Positions 51,170-63,305 of a stretch of 64,000 nt of DNA are shown here, one piece after another. The notes under the pieces were generated by a model. That model saw nothing but the letters and a program-made list of their open reading frames with translations, did not search any database and was not told the DNA's origin. Numbering within the stretch: position 1 is the stretch's first letter; every line of letters starts with the position of its first letter. This DNA is from Viscum album (taxonomy: Eukaryota > Streptophyta > Magnoliopsida > Santalales > Viscaceae), in NCBI GenBank assembly GCA_963277665.1, contig OY728159.1, forward strand, positions 1,024,195,343 to 1,024,259,342, given 5' to 3'. The position numbers and the translations under genes are program-made.

Positions 51170-51800
51170 GCATAACAATCATGGATGAGGCATCCGATTT
51201 TTATGAACTTGTAATATCCCACCTGAATCTTCCATAATATACATTTCATGTTCCTAAATTTACTTATACATTTCTCTTTATTATTTCATTTATGACATGG
51301 AATAGTAGTATATTTACCTTTTGTGGTCACTGATGCTACAAATTACATTTCCCACCCAACTATGTCAACCTCATCCATATTCACCTTTCCATAACCTTCA
51401 AGTATGATGTTAGGATCCTAGTAATCATAATAAAATACATATATTAATTTTAAACCATTTAAAAACTCAACTACTTAATAATAATTAGAAATAATTAATG
51501 CATAAAAGTGCACTAACTTGGAATACTGACTAGAATACTCCATGATAAAATGATGTCTCTACTCCATAGTAACAAACTCTCATAGCTTCACTGTCTCCAA
51601 TGTATTATTATAGAAATGTTTTTTAAGGCCTTATCGAATTTAGTCTTGTTGAGTTCCTTGTAAAACATTACATATGTAATAAATTCCCACCACATATTTC
51701 TTGAATTATTAAACACATAAGTGTTGAATCCCTGTTTTTTGTCCTCATGAGTTTTAAGGAAATAGAAAATCAACCTGATACTTTTAATACACTAATTTGT
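51170..51800 (-). pseudogene. Gag fossil of element E
   Basis: On the minus strand an open block (51588-51773) contains NMWWEF and FYKELNKTKFDKALKN, fitting the gag pattern A..WWE followed by F...F...YFP..LR..K. About 400 bases on comes the zinc knuckle YYKFIKIGCLIHDCYAAP (about 51171-51224), corresponding to C..CGKIGH.IRDCP: Cys1 is Tyr, Cys2 is Phe, His is Cys, and only the last Cys remains. The start codon is not identifiable. It follows the 5' LTR by about 0.5 kb. Confidence 0.72.
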
Positions 51801-52294
51801 GTCTTATAGAACCTTGTAACCATGAAATATTAGGGGATATTGACTGTTAAATTATGATTAATGATCTAACATTCATTCCAATTCAATATTGGTGACCTGT
51901 CACATTGGCTCGATCAAACAAATTGTAGTTTCCACCATAATTGGACAAACTGGAGTATTTTACCATTGGGATTTATCTATATCTTTTTGTTAATAAATAA
52001 TTATTATTATTCATATATTATTAATTTATTATTAAAAAAAATAGTAAACAATTTATAAAATAACTTGATTACATTAAAAAAAATATTTATTGGAATGTTT
52101 AAAAAGGGTTAAAACCATAGACAATAACACTGCATAATCTTGAACTACACATGGAAAATAAACACTTTTTTTGACAATATGATTTCCAGGTACACTCCCA
52201 CACTACCTATCATAATTTTCTAGTCCTACATATAGTCTAAAGACAACCCCTAGAAACAAAAGTGTAATATAAAATCATAATAATAGGTTTTAAT
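51801..52294 (-). other. Leader of element E, nothing readable
   Basis: Between PBS-like site and gag. Short A/T-rich blocks only; the N-terminus of gag probably lies here but cannot be recognised. Confidence 0.4.
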
Positions 52295-52307
52295 GCAACT
52301 GATATAT
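52295..52307 (-). other. Degenerate primer-binding site of element E
   Basis: Minus strand TATATCAGTTGC keeps the ATCAG and final GC of TGGTATCAGAGC. It lies just inside the LTR end, which on the plus strand begins TGTGACATTCC. On its own it would not be convincing; position supports it. Confidence 0.45.
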
Positions 52308-52319
52308 CTAATTCAAATT

Positions 52320-54371
52320 TGTGACATTCCAATCTGTGTAAACACATAATATCACCCAAGGTGACCTATCACAAGTCTCAAATTTAATTATCAACTCCCA
52401 AGGATGGTTAAAAGTACCTATGTATCACATAATAGATTATGGGAATTATAATAACCACAATAAAAATGATAGAAATCTATAATCATATAAAATACAAAGA
52501 TAAATGTAATGTGTTATTTATCAAACCAAAGCCATAATGGTAACCTACAATATTAGGGAAAATGGTCCGAAGAAAATTTAAGTATATTGTAAACAAAATT
52601 GAACCAAATATAACCCATGGGTACCTCACCACATTAACATAACTCTTCCCCATCCAAACCTGCTGGTAAGAAACTCGGGCTAGGAGATTATTCATCAAAA
52701 GAACCCATTTCTCATTACATATATCTTTCAAAATCAAGAATAAAAGTCCACAAAATAAAAACATAGGGTGTGAGATCAAGATTATATTAGGATAACACCA
52801 AGAATATATAAAATATGTAACCACATGAATCCATTAGTCTATATCTAAAATAAATTTATAATGCACTATAAATTAAATAAATTTCAATTTCATAGAAAAA
52901 TATTTTGTATTTTTTCAAAATAACACCTCGTTCAAAAAAACAATATAAAATGACATGTTATATTACAATGTCATAAATAATAAAATAAAAAGTTTTCCAG
53001 GATCAATTTTAAAAAAAATGAACAAGTTGTACAAACAATGATATTGAAATATCATGCACAAAAAGTAATCTCAAAGAAACCAAAAGGGAAATACATGAAA
53101 AAGTGGTTTATACAAACAACCCTCTAAAACTCTTGATGTATACTGGGGAGAATATTTCACTACTATAGTCCAAGAACCCCAAAGACCTTTTTAATGCTAC
53201 ATGTAGTCCATATGTCATCATTAAAACCACCACTAGTGATTGTTATCACTACTAGGAGAGGTATTTATTTATATTTTATATTTACTTCAATGTATCCCAT
53301 GTTTTATTTTAAACCAAATTATATTAAAGGGAAAAAATTTATTTTTTGGTAAAATTTTCCTAAGGCATAATCCAAAACCACATTTGTTACAATTTTGGAA
53401 ATCCATGAAAATTAAAATTCCAAGCCCATATTTTTATAAAAAACTCATATATATACTCTCTTTGTTTTTATTCCTGAAAAAAAATACCCCTATATAAAAC
53501 ATATATGAAGAAATTAATCAAACACATAACGTATATCAAATAGTTTCCACAAAATACCACCATTTTAAAAGCATAAAAAATACCTCAAAGTTAAAATCCT
53601 TTTTTTAAATCAATTTAACATTCCAAAAAAAATTAAAATACCAATGTACAAAAGGTATTCCAACTATTACATGATTGGATATAGACACCTACCCAATAAT
53701 GATGAATCAACATTGACGTCAAAATTGGGGGTGGGAAAAGATGATACTAGACCCAATAGAAACTTTACATGATGAAACAAATATCAATTCTAAATAATCA
53801 TTCTAGATATAGCAATCTTGGATCGAGAGGCATCAAACACATGGTGGAAATGTGATGAGACTAAATTACAATGAGCCATATAACTAGATTTGTATGGTCA
53901 TAGATCCATGGCCTTAATTAGAAAAAAAAATTCCCCATTATATATAAGGTGGGATCCAAGAACATCACATTGACGCCTCTAATCTATAAGAAGTGATTTT
54001 GAGATGTTATGATCTAATTAAGGGGATTAAGTTTAAAATATATGTTAAATATTAGTTTATCCTTTACTAATATATGTGACCATAAATACCAATAGCTAGA
54101 TGGTATCCTCTATCAGGTAATTGGGGGGTGTAGGTAGAATTCATGAACCTCCTGTCACACCACCATTAAGTTGGTAAAAACCCACTAGCTATTAGATGAC
54201 ACTTAAAGACTTGAAACTATTCTTTGGATCATTACTATATAGTATTTTCCCTCCACCAGATATTTAGTGGCCCTCAGCTTCAATAAACTTCCCAAAAATA
54301 ATCTCTAACACTAGAAACACCCTAAAACATAAAAAAACAAAAACAATGACAGTTTAGTACTAGGTTCTTCA
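52320..54371 (-). repeat. 5' LTR of element E (about 2.05 kb)
   Basis: Minus-strand start TGAAGAACCTAG resembles the TGTAAGAACCTGG start of the element F LTR. The inner end is TGTCACA on the minus strand beside the PBS. It is collinear with 45790-47836. A 113-codon open frame inside it is a chance frame. Confidence 0.78.
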
Positions 54372-57300
54372 TTCCCTGGGGGTAATGTATCCCAAAATAG
54401 TTTATTTATATTTATTATGAATATTAGAAAGTTGTGTAATCATAAGTACCTTGTGTTGTTTTTCTTAATAAATCAATTCCTTTTTACATGATTCTTCTTT
54501 ATATTCTAACACTATCATCTCTTTATTTCTTGGTTTTTAATCCTAATAACCACTCTCTTGATAAAATAATTCCTTAGATAAATATAAAATAAAAATATAA
54601 TGAGATTAAGTATATAATCCATGTTATGATAAAATATTTCATTTTATCTATATAATTATATTCTCTATATCATGGTTAGGAATCTAGAAAACATGCTTCT
54701 TGTGTAACCACAAGGTTTCCTATTGAAATGAATTAGAGAGAAGAGCATATTAGAAAAGATTCCACCTCATCATTGTCATCTTTAGTAAATAACATATTAA
54801 TTTATTTTCATTATACTTCTTATTATTATGATATTTTCAATATTTATTTCTACAGAGTGGTTTTCTCCCAGAGCAACATTTCTTTTATCTCCTTGATATC
54901 CATTTAAGTGATGTAAATTATATCTATATATAGTTCCATAGTGTATATGATTTCCTCAATTATTTGGTATGGGTGAATATAATCATGGGGGTTATTATGT
55001 TCATTTTTTAGTAAAATAATTCCACCCATAAATTGTTGTGCACCTCAATATATTTCTTACAATAATATATCCCTTGAAACTATAATTCAATGGAAAAATA
55101 TCAGAATATCATGTGGGGACTCTCAAATTATTGGTGTAGGACTGAGTCTCTGACATTGAAATTTTTCTCATCAACTTCATGTAACATTGAATATGAATTA
55201 TAGTATATTATTGATTAGTGGATGATCAAGTATATTTATCTAAGATAGAATAAATATAAATAGGTAAATAATAGAAAATAGAAAACAAGAATGAAAAAAA
55301 ATTACATATAATTATAATGTGTTGACAATAATAGAGTAAAATACCCATATAAATAGTGTGAGATTAAAAAGATTTTTTCATGGACTCCTAGCCAATATAA
55401 TTTTAAAATACCTTACTATAATCTAGTGGTTGACCTAGGTTCTATCATTGGGATAATTTATGCTCTATAGTAGTAACATTAATTGGATTTTTCAAATTAT
55501 TTATATTTATCTGAGATTTTCATAAATGATAATTGAAAAGTTGAAATGTTTTCGAAATAGAAGAAAAATAAAATAGATGAAAATGAACATAAATATTTGC
55601 AAGAATATTGAATGGATATAATTTTGTATTACACAAGTTTAATACATCATTTTAATTATATCGTTTTACCTCATTCCATATAAATGTGAATACTCAATAC
55701 CATTCACCGTAAACATCCCCATTGGTGTGGTAAGACTATATAATTCATTCAATAAGGCATATTCAAACATTCATATCTCCTTATGTTAATTGGTTGAGTT
55801 AATTCTATAACCAGGAGGAATCTGTTGAACCTATAATAACTCAACTACCAAAACCCTACCAAGATCATTTTCATTGTCTATGTAACAACAAAATCATAAG
55901 AACAATCCACACATAAGGATAAATTTATACACAATTATAATATTATTACACCTAACTCCATCATTGGTTTAATAATTTCATTATTATTGGATTTAAAAGG
56001 TAATAATAATGTAAATTAATGAAAGAATATTAATTAGAAAAGACTAATATATATTATTCTACATCCCATCCATAGACTCTACTGCTTAAAATAAAAATAA
56101 CATAAAATAAAAATAACTAATGCCTTATCAATAAGGGAAAGTCATCTCCTCCTTTATTCTACCAAACATGGTGTTATCCCTATATAACAATCGTGGATGG
56201 GAGAAATTAAAGGAGAAAATAAGATAGAAAAATATATAAAAAAGTGTTCTCTATTTCAAAGACTATAGAAACTAAAAAAGGGAACAACATTATTCTGAAT
56301 CAAGTTTGAATAGATATGTCTGAAATTTTTTTGAATGTAGTGAAAACAAATAATTAAAATAGTAGTATGTTAATGTTTCTCAATACGCGATGAACACCAT
56401 GTGAATTGTAGTATGGAAATAGATTATCACAATTTTATATGATATGTAATACTCTCTTGCATATAAATTTATCATTCAAATCATCACATGATATTATATT
56501 ATTTATTTATCACACATGGTAGGAACATAACATCTTTACATGGAAATTTATAGACTTTTCCATATAGATAGAAGAGTTATTTCCTTTTTTCCATGAGTAT
56601 AGAAACCATTTACCATTTTAATTAATGGTATTAAATATAAATTTATATTCCAAATTGTAATGAGAAAATAAAATAGAATCACAGAGGTTTAAAGTGGTGG
56701 GGAACTTTTGAGTCCTCATAGACAACGATATTATTGTTCTATGATAATGTTCCTAAATACAACACAATGTAATTATGGGAGGAATATTTTCATAAGGTGG
56801 AATAATAGATAGATACTTTATTAAATTAATTCTAGATGTAAAATTTGGTAAAATTCAGGTGTTTGAAATATATATACTCCCTTATGATGTAGGCCATCAA
56901 AAAGTGATATTCCAATCCAAAAAATAACAAGGCCTAGAAAATAAGGCTCTTGTTTCAATAATTAGTGAATTATATTCATCGTAAAATTAATTATATTATA
57001 AATTTAGTGAACCTATATTTCCATAGATGATACCACCTCTTTTCATTATACCATTACTATTATATCCTTCTATATTTAATTTATTCCCAGAGGAGGGTGG
57101 AACATTGGAGACCCAATGGGTGGTGGAGCCAATAGAGGATGGATGGATGCAATTGAATCCGAAAAAAATGGTGCATTATATAAAAACCATTATTGAATTA
57201 TATATTGTATATATAATATTAAGGAGTTTGTTCATAAAAATATTGACAATTCATGACCTTTAATTATACAAAAAGTTGGTTTAGGTTTCCAAAATGGACA

Positions 57301-59851
57301 ATAATCCATCATCTAATGCCACACTTCATCCCATGCACATCAATATATTATTTGAGAAAAGGAAAATCATGAATCTAAAATATTTTCAAACATCCATTAA
57401 TTATAAAGATCCCCATTTGTATCCTATTACATTCCATTTTAATATAGTTGAAACACTATGAACAAAATAAATACTTCATAAATTCATATTGACCGATTAA
57501 GAAAAAAACATTGAGGCTAGATGGCCACCTTTGAATTGAAATGATTCTTTCCTAGGGGTAAAAAATAGAGCACATAGAATTTGAGAAATATACATCTCAA
57601 TGTTATTGTAGTGTCCTAACCTTGGCCCCCCAAAGTAATCTATTTCTTTAGTAACATCAAGATGGTTAGAGAAATCATTACCGTTGAAGAGGCCCAATAT
57701 GTAATGAGAGATGTAGAAACCATCATCATAATTTGTATGGTTTATGCTATTAAAGAGGTATAATTTCTCATTTTATAAGGTTGAGGAAAATAATCATATT
57801 AATGACATAGTTTTATTGAAAATTATGTTATATATTGGATACTGGGGTGAAACTTATAGGATCCAATCGAAGTTATCCTTTTAGAAGAGAATTTCTCCTT
57901 GAACTATCACCAATCCTAGGTCATCTAGGAGAGTGAATAGAGAAATTTCAATGCTACGCCACATAGGGTGAGATAAATATGGAACATTATAGTTTTAATA
58001 AGGTGATTTTCCATTTCACATAATCTCATATCCACTGTTGATATTCAAGAAGGTTATTGGTTCCATTACAATATTATTTTGGGCATTGAATCATCATTCA
58101 AATCATACAACGATCTTATATTATTGATTTTTATATGGGAGACTCATGGTATATTTAATCATTTATTTTAATATTTTCCCATTAAGATAGAGTGCATAAT
58201 TTCCTTTGGGTCTATGAGTCCGTGGATGAAAACAAAAAATCATTTGTATTGATCTCACAACATTTTTTTATCTTCATGATGTTACTTTGTTCATTTGAAT
58301 TCTCTCAAAATATGATTTGATATTATATTTAATTAATATGTCACTCAGTCTAATGTTGAGTTAGTGTTGATGATTGATTGTTACTCTTACATGGGTATCA
58401 ATTTATTCAATTATAGTATGACTAATAAATCATTTAATCATACATGAGGGAGTTTTTATTCTTATATGGACTCTATAAATTCATATCTAATCCTAAATAT
58501 AAATCAAACAACTATTTTTAATGTTCTTTATTCATTCTTAATACATATTCTCCATAGAATGGTTTATATATAATTTATCTCTTAATCACCTATATGTAAT
58601 TTTAAGTTACTCTTAGATATCTTTAGGTATTATTTATTTAATATCACATATTTAGTAAATGATGTTATAATATATTATGAATTGTTCTTAAAAAGTTTTT
58701 TATTTATATATAGTTTATATAATATCCGTTATTTTGACTTTCACATCAAATAAAAATTAAAATTTATTCCTACATAGAACCTACACATCATTAAATCATC
58801 TAAATCAATTTTTTCCTTATTCAAAATAATATCGAAGTAAATTAATGTTAATAAATTCCAATAACTAAACCATTTATAATTTAATTTTTATTATTCTCAT
58901 AAAAACGATAAAATATTTTTTTCCTTTAAAACCGTTTACCTTTTTAGGTTATTTATATCATAAATTTTAACAATAAATTATTGAAAATAGGTATATCATC
59001 ATTCAGTCTTGAAAAGAATAACTTTTTTCTGTTATCTTGGTTAGTTGGTTTGAAAATCACGAGAAATTCCTCACAAACCACTAATATTACACAGATAGTC
59101 TAATGAATCAATAGATATTTGTCATATATGATGTTAATTAGTATTAATTAATCATATTTTCTAATGATAAATAAATATCCCTTTTATTTTGAACACATTC
59201 CCTTATAATATGGATTTATACATCAGAAATAAATATTTACTGAAATTTCAAACCCAATTATCCTTCTCTAAGGTTTTTATAACCTAGATCCAATGATCTT
59301 CATTCTCGTACATACATTTCGAATATATGAGAATATCATCAATAAAGTCAAACAAAATTATTCTTGGTAATCTAGATTGACTATATTCATCATGTCCATT
59401 ATTATTTCAATATAATTTGTGAGTTTTAATGGACTCTATGAAATCATAGTGTTCATAAATAGTATTAAATGAAATTTTGGGAATATCCACATTTTTCACT
59501 TTTTTGATGATATCTGAATATAATATACACCATAGGTAAGTAAAATTATCCATTTATATAACTGAACATTTATTCAATATATTGTGACGGATACTTGGTA
59601 ATTATTTTGATTTTATTAAGTTTTTTTAATGAAGGTATAGGCCAATTGGCACATTTATTTTGTTTGAAAGGATAATTGAAGCACCCAATAGAAGAGAACA
59701 AGAATGAAAAAACCCATTTTACATGTTATCATGTTCTTACCTAATCTCTTTTAGCTATATAGGGTCCATTATTCATCGAATCAGGGATATGGGAAAAACT
59801 ATAGATAAAAATTCTATAGTGGCTCAGCTTCTTGATATAGTGGATGTTTGG
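54372..59851. other. AT-rich sequence between E and F, old duplications, no gene
   Basis: No ORF resembles a known protein and no RNA gene was seen. About 150 bases at 56460-56610 recur, diverged, at 58095-58240 ('tcattcaaatcat.a...gat.ttatattatt', later 'tttccattaa/tatagata.ag'). 58370-58500 resembles 43255-43390 ('ttactcttacatgggtatcaatttattcaa' against 'ttatacttatctgggtctctttttattcaa'). These look like fragments of further old repeats. Confidence 0.4.
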
Positions 59852-59958
59852 TGTAAGAACCTGGTTCTTCTTCTTGATTTATCGGTTTCATCTGTTCATC
59901 TTTCCTAAAGTGTTTTTGAGAAAATAAGGAAAATGGGGGAAAATCCCAAATTTTATGG

Positions 59959-60292
59959 GTACATGTCGTTTACTTTTCCACACGCCATGTACTTTGGCCT
60001 TGTGTGATGAGTACAGAGGGCATGTAGGCTTGTCGGCGATGAAGGGTATATAAACCAACTACACGCAGTGTAATTTGTGTTTACATTCCATGTAATCAGT
60101 CGGCAGGTGAACAATAAGGCGATGGAGGCATCCCCCAGTGGAGCGACAATACACTCCATGTAATTAGAAATACACATCGTGTACTCATGTCAACGGATGA
60201 ACAGTGCCGCGGTGGAACGAAGCCACCAGAGGAACAGTTAAAAAATGAAAAGTAAACATCGTGTACTTGAGATTAAATTCCATGTAGTTTGT
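59959..60292 (+). repeat. Paired-dyad tandem array in the LTR of F (4 units)
   Basis: Units start at about 59961, 60060, 60151 and 60254, 91-103 bases apart. Each holds two boxes some 19-23 bases apart, for example TACACGCAGTGTA (60060) with ACATTCCATGTAA (60082), and ACACTCCATGTAA (60151) with ACACATCGTGTAC (60172). The boxes are imperfect palindromes of the form ACAC.nC.GTGTA. The series resumes in the leader at about 62530. Confidence 0.75.
60047..60054 (+). promoter_or_regulatory. Possible TATA box of the element F LTR
   Basis: TATATAAA about 195 bases into the LTR, preceded by GAAGGG and followed by CCAACTAC. It has the form of a plant TATA box, and an LTR must hold the element's promoter. 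The transcription start is not known. Confidence 0.45.
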
Positions 60293-60315
60293 TTTTTTCA
60301 CATAAAATGAGTAGT

Positions 60316-60352
60316 AGCCTCCTCATTCGGCAGAGGAGGCTTTGGGTTTTTT
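60316..60352 (+). other. Perfect 8-bp hairpin followed by a T run
   Basis: AGCCTCCT (60316-60323) pairs exactly with AGGAGGCT (60334-60341) around a ten-base loop, and GGGTTTTTTTT begins a few bases later. It has the shape of a transcription-stopping hairpin, but in plant LTRs no such mechanism is established; it may be chance or an RNA element. Confidence 0.4.
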
Positions 60353-60922
60353 TTGGAACGTGGGAGAGACGGTCGGATCATGGATGAGCTCCCGACCGCA
60401 CACCAGGAACCTGATTCCTATGCCATCGATCTCCTTTGAACTGCACGGGTAATCCCTTATTTATCCTTGAGTAGTTCTTACCAATTATTTCCCGAGGGAA
60501 AGTTATTTGAGTTTTAATGATTTAACTTATATCTGAGATCTACGTTGTTCACAAGAGTTTTGGGAGACGTTGTTCACATATACCGATCAGAGGCGATCGA
60601 GGTAGGTGGTTTAGTGTTCATTCCAACTGTTGAGTTGATTTTTGTGTGTCGTTATGCTACGATCCCATTTTTTGGGTATCATATGGCTAAGGCCTTTGCT
60701 AATAAAATATCTAGAATTGTATAGATAATATAATGATAATTTATAACTGTTGTTTGGGAGCACTGCTTGGATCTAGGGCCACCCCGGGGGTGCGTTCCTC
60801 TGTTTAGCTATTTGGACTTGATACCCGAGGGTATACCCTAATTATTACCTATTTAAGGTTTTATTCAGAGGAAATTAGGTATGGCATTGCTTGTTATGCA
60901 TTGGTCTTGGCCCGGTTACTTG

Positions 60923-61165
60923 AGCCTGAGGGAAGTGTTTTACTTTAGGCAGATGGAATGGTTATTATTTGCATGAGGGTGTGGTTATATTAGCCTATGG
61001 GAGTGATTATATTATCCTGAGTGCATGTTGATATTTAGCCTGAGGTCATGGTGATATTTCTCTTGAGGGAATGACTATATTAGCCAGACGACATGGTTAC
61101 ATTTAGCCTGAGGACAGGGTTTTGATTAGCCTGTGGGCATGGTTCTGGTTAGATCAGAATTAAAT
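60923..61165 (+). repeat. 23-bp minisatellite in the LTR of F (about 10 units)
   Basis: AGCCTGAGGNCATGGTTATA-like units start at 60923, 60947, 60970, 60992, 61014, 61037, 61060, 61082, 61105, 61128 and 61151, in steps of 22-24. Units have diverged at several positions each, but the step is held. Confidence 0.88.
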
Positions 61166-61853
61166 TATGTTGAATTGTTAAAATAATATTAAAAAGGAAA
61201 TGAAACTGGTAGTGATAGTTACTATTGAGTACTTACTAGTTTAATTCATTTACTTTTGCACATTGTTGTTGCATATTCTCACTGACAGTTGGGAACGGGC
61301 CTTTGGTGGGTGCCTACTGGGATTTATTTCTCACACCTCATTTGGGTCATGTCTTAGGCCCAAACAGACTATATTGTTCCTTGTTCCGACAGGGGAAAAG
61401 TTCCCCATACATGTACATGATTGTAGTAGAGGAGTATGAGAGCATTGGATTGAGATTTGGCTTGTGATGTTGCGGTGTTTTGTTTACTCTGCTTATTTGT
61501 CTTTGATGTACCTTGTACTTTGAGTTGTATTGTATTGTATTGCAGTGTATCCTATTTTCACTACTTTCATAGAATTAGTGACATGCTGCATCTTTATATA
61601 TATAACTGTTGGTTCTATTTTATTTCTGTTGTCTGTTTTAGTTATATATTGCTTACAGATTCCACTGTTGTATGCTATTTATCTTCTCCACTATGCTAAA
61701 CTTTGAAAAATTAAGGCATAGTTTCCCATTATCAGGCTCGGGCCCTCCCTACTAGTCGGCAGCCTCTGGTGTTTGGGGAAATGCGCTTGAGGTCATGTGA
61801 CCAACCAGGTTTGGGACACCCGTTGTGTGGCACCCAGATCTGGTACATTACAA

Positions 61854-61866
61854 TGTCGTATCAAAA
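61854..61866 (+). other. Degenerate primer-binding site of element F
   Basis: TGTCGTATCAAAA right after the LTR end, retaining GTATCA of TGGTATCAGAGC. Its place between an LTR-like end and the leader of gag supports it. Confidence 0.55.
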
Positions 61867-63305
61867 GGGTTCTTTCTTTGAGTTACTATTTGAAGCCTGT
61901 AGTTAGGTATAGGAAGGAAATGGTAGTTGGTAATAAGCTATGACTAGGAGTAGCTAACCCATTTACAGGGAAAATCCAATTTACCTCATGTTTCAATTTT
62001 TATGATTTTTCACTTTTAGAGTTGGTTTGATTTTCACAGTTGGGTGATGCACTTGTGATTGTTATGTTTATATTTTATATGTGGGTTGTATTTAGTTTCA
62101 ACTCGATGAGATGAGGGTATGCCATCTCATGCATCATTTAGGTGCATGCTAAGAATCACATGTCATGCATTCCATCCATGACAAGTAGGTGCATTAGGGA
62201 TTTTATATTGTTGTGATAGTTCTTGTGCTAGAAAAGCATGTTGTTGTGATATATTCTTTGATAAATACCTGCTATTTAATAGGGTATGTTACATGAGGTA
62301 TAGTTGAATGAGCACCAAACATTGGTTTTTGAGGAGTATGGGCCCTCATTGACTGGAATTTGGTGGCTCATTGATTTTTTACCTTGTTATAACATGTATA
62401 ATATACCAAAATTTGATTCACGGAGAGTATGGGCCCTCACAGATAGAAATTTATAACTTAAATATTGGTTTTAGTTTTTTTTTGGGATTCAGAGTTGTTT
62501 TTGAGGCTTATTTTCTGGAAAAAAACTTAGAATATACGTCGTGTAATTATGATTGCATGCCGTTTACTGTTCTGTTTGGGAAGAAAAGAGAAATTTTTAA
62601 GTACACATCATGTACTATATGTACACACCGTGTAGTTTCTACAAGTGTCATAGGCCGTGTAGGCGGGAACATGGGATGGTAAAACCTGGGAGACAAAATC
62701 CATGTAGTTCTTATACATGTTTTGTTGTGTGGAACATGTGTCTACCATGTAACTAACAAATCGGTGGAGAAATCTGACCATATACACGTCGTGCCAATGA
62801 TGGACATGTCGTGTAGTTCGACCTGGGGACCTGGACGTGTAACTAAAAAACACAGGTCGGTGTTACCTCTTCCTGTACACACTGTGTGAGGGTGTAACAT
62901 GTCGTGTGCTTGCATCCAAGTAGCAGTCTGTGTCACTAACAACACGGGTCGGTGTCGTCTTTCCAAGTACACACAGTGTCCCTGTGGGACACGCCAATTA
63001 GTTTTGTTTTAGTATAGCTATGAGGCTTAAGCAGTGTAGAAGGACTCGGGAAAAGAAGAAGGATTCAAGTACATGTCGTGTTTGAAGACAACACGCCGTG
63101 TAGTTGGGGTGTTATATGACCAGTTTAAGATGGAGTATACTCCCATGAGATGGCTTGTGATAACAATCCATGTAGTATTTATAAACACTGTGAAGTCATG
63201 TTTTTTAAATATTGAATTCTTTCCTTCTCATGCTCCCTTATTGGTCTCCTTGTTTTCAGTCTTGGATAAATTTTGATCTTCGGTGTGCTTTGACCTTGTA
63301 GAGTC
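61867..63305 (+). other. Leader of element F
   Basis: A long stretch before gag without a recognisable coding domain. GAGTATGGGCCCTCA occurs at 62334 and 62425, 91 bases apart, within a diverged duplication. From 62530 to 63200 the paired-dyad array takes over. A 103-codon open frame at 62371-62682 overlaps both repeats and has no family resemblance, so I do not call it a gene. Confidence 0.6.
62530..63195 (+). repeat. Paired-dyad tandem array in the leader of F (about 7 units)
   Basis: Boxes of ACACGnCGTGT type recur: TACACATCATGTAC (62602) with TACACACCGTGTAGTT (62622), TACACGTCGTG (62783) with ACATGTCGTGTAGTT (62804), TACACACTGTGTGA (62876) with ACATGTCGTGTG (62898), TACATGTCGTGT (63070) with ACACGCCGTGTAGTT (63091). 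Linker wording repeats too: AACTAA.AA..C...TCGGTG at 62751, 62841 and 62934, 90-93 bases apart. The unit is thus about 90-100 bp. Confidence 0.78.

Larger units (their letters stand above)
45790..54371 (-). mobile_element. Element E: fossil Ty3/gypsy element with both LTRs
   Basis: Read on the minus strand: LTR (54371-52320), PBS-like site, gag with zinc knuckle, RT, integrase, chromodomain-like tail, PPT and second LTR (47836-45790). All parts are in the right order and the distance from the end of integrase to the PPT is only some 30 bases, as in complete elements. Every gene is full of stops and indels. The two LTRs are very diverged, so this insertion is much older than C. The integrase tail suggests a chromovirus-like lineage. 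Confidence 0.88.
59852..61852 (+). repeat. 5' LTR of element F (about 2.0 kb)
   Basis: Starts TGTAAGAACCTGG and ends TCTGGTACATTACA before the PBS. The start wording is shared with C (TGTAAAAACCC) and the end carries CTAGTCGGCAGCCTCTGG (61753), shared with A, C and D. Inside are a four-unit array of paired dyad boxes (59961-60290), a TATA-like TATATAAA, a hairpin with a T run, and a 23-bp minisatellite. The partner LTR is outside the window, so both edges rest on motifs only. Confidence 0.72.

Noticed and set aside
52483..52824. 113-codon open frame, minus strand
   Set aside because: It lies wholly inside the 5' LTR of element E and is not open in the partner LTR.
60923..61165. CRISPR-like regular array
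   Set aside because: Units are contiguous 22-24-bp repeats without unique spacers, in a plant LTR; it is a minisatellite.
62371..62682. 103-codon open frame in the leader of F
   Set aside because: It crosses two unrelated repeat types and resembles no gag or accessory protein; no sign of coding constraint.
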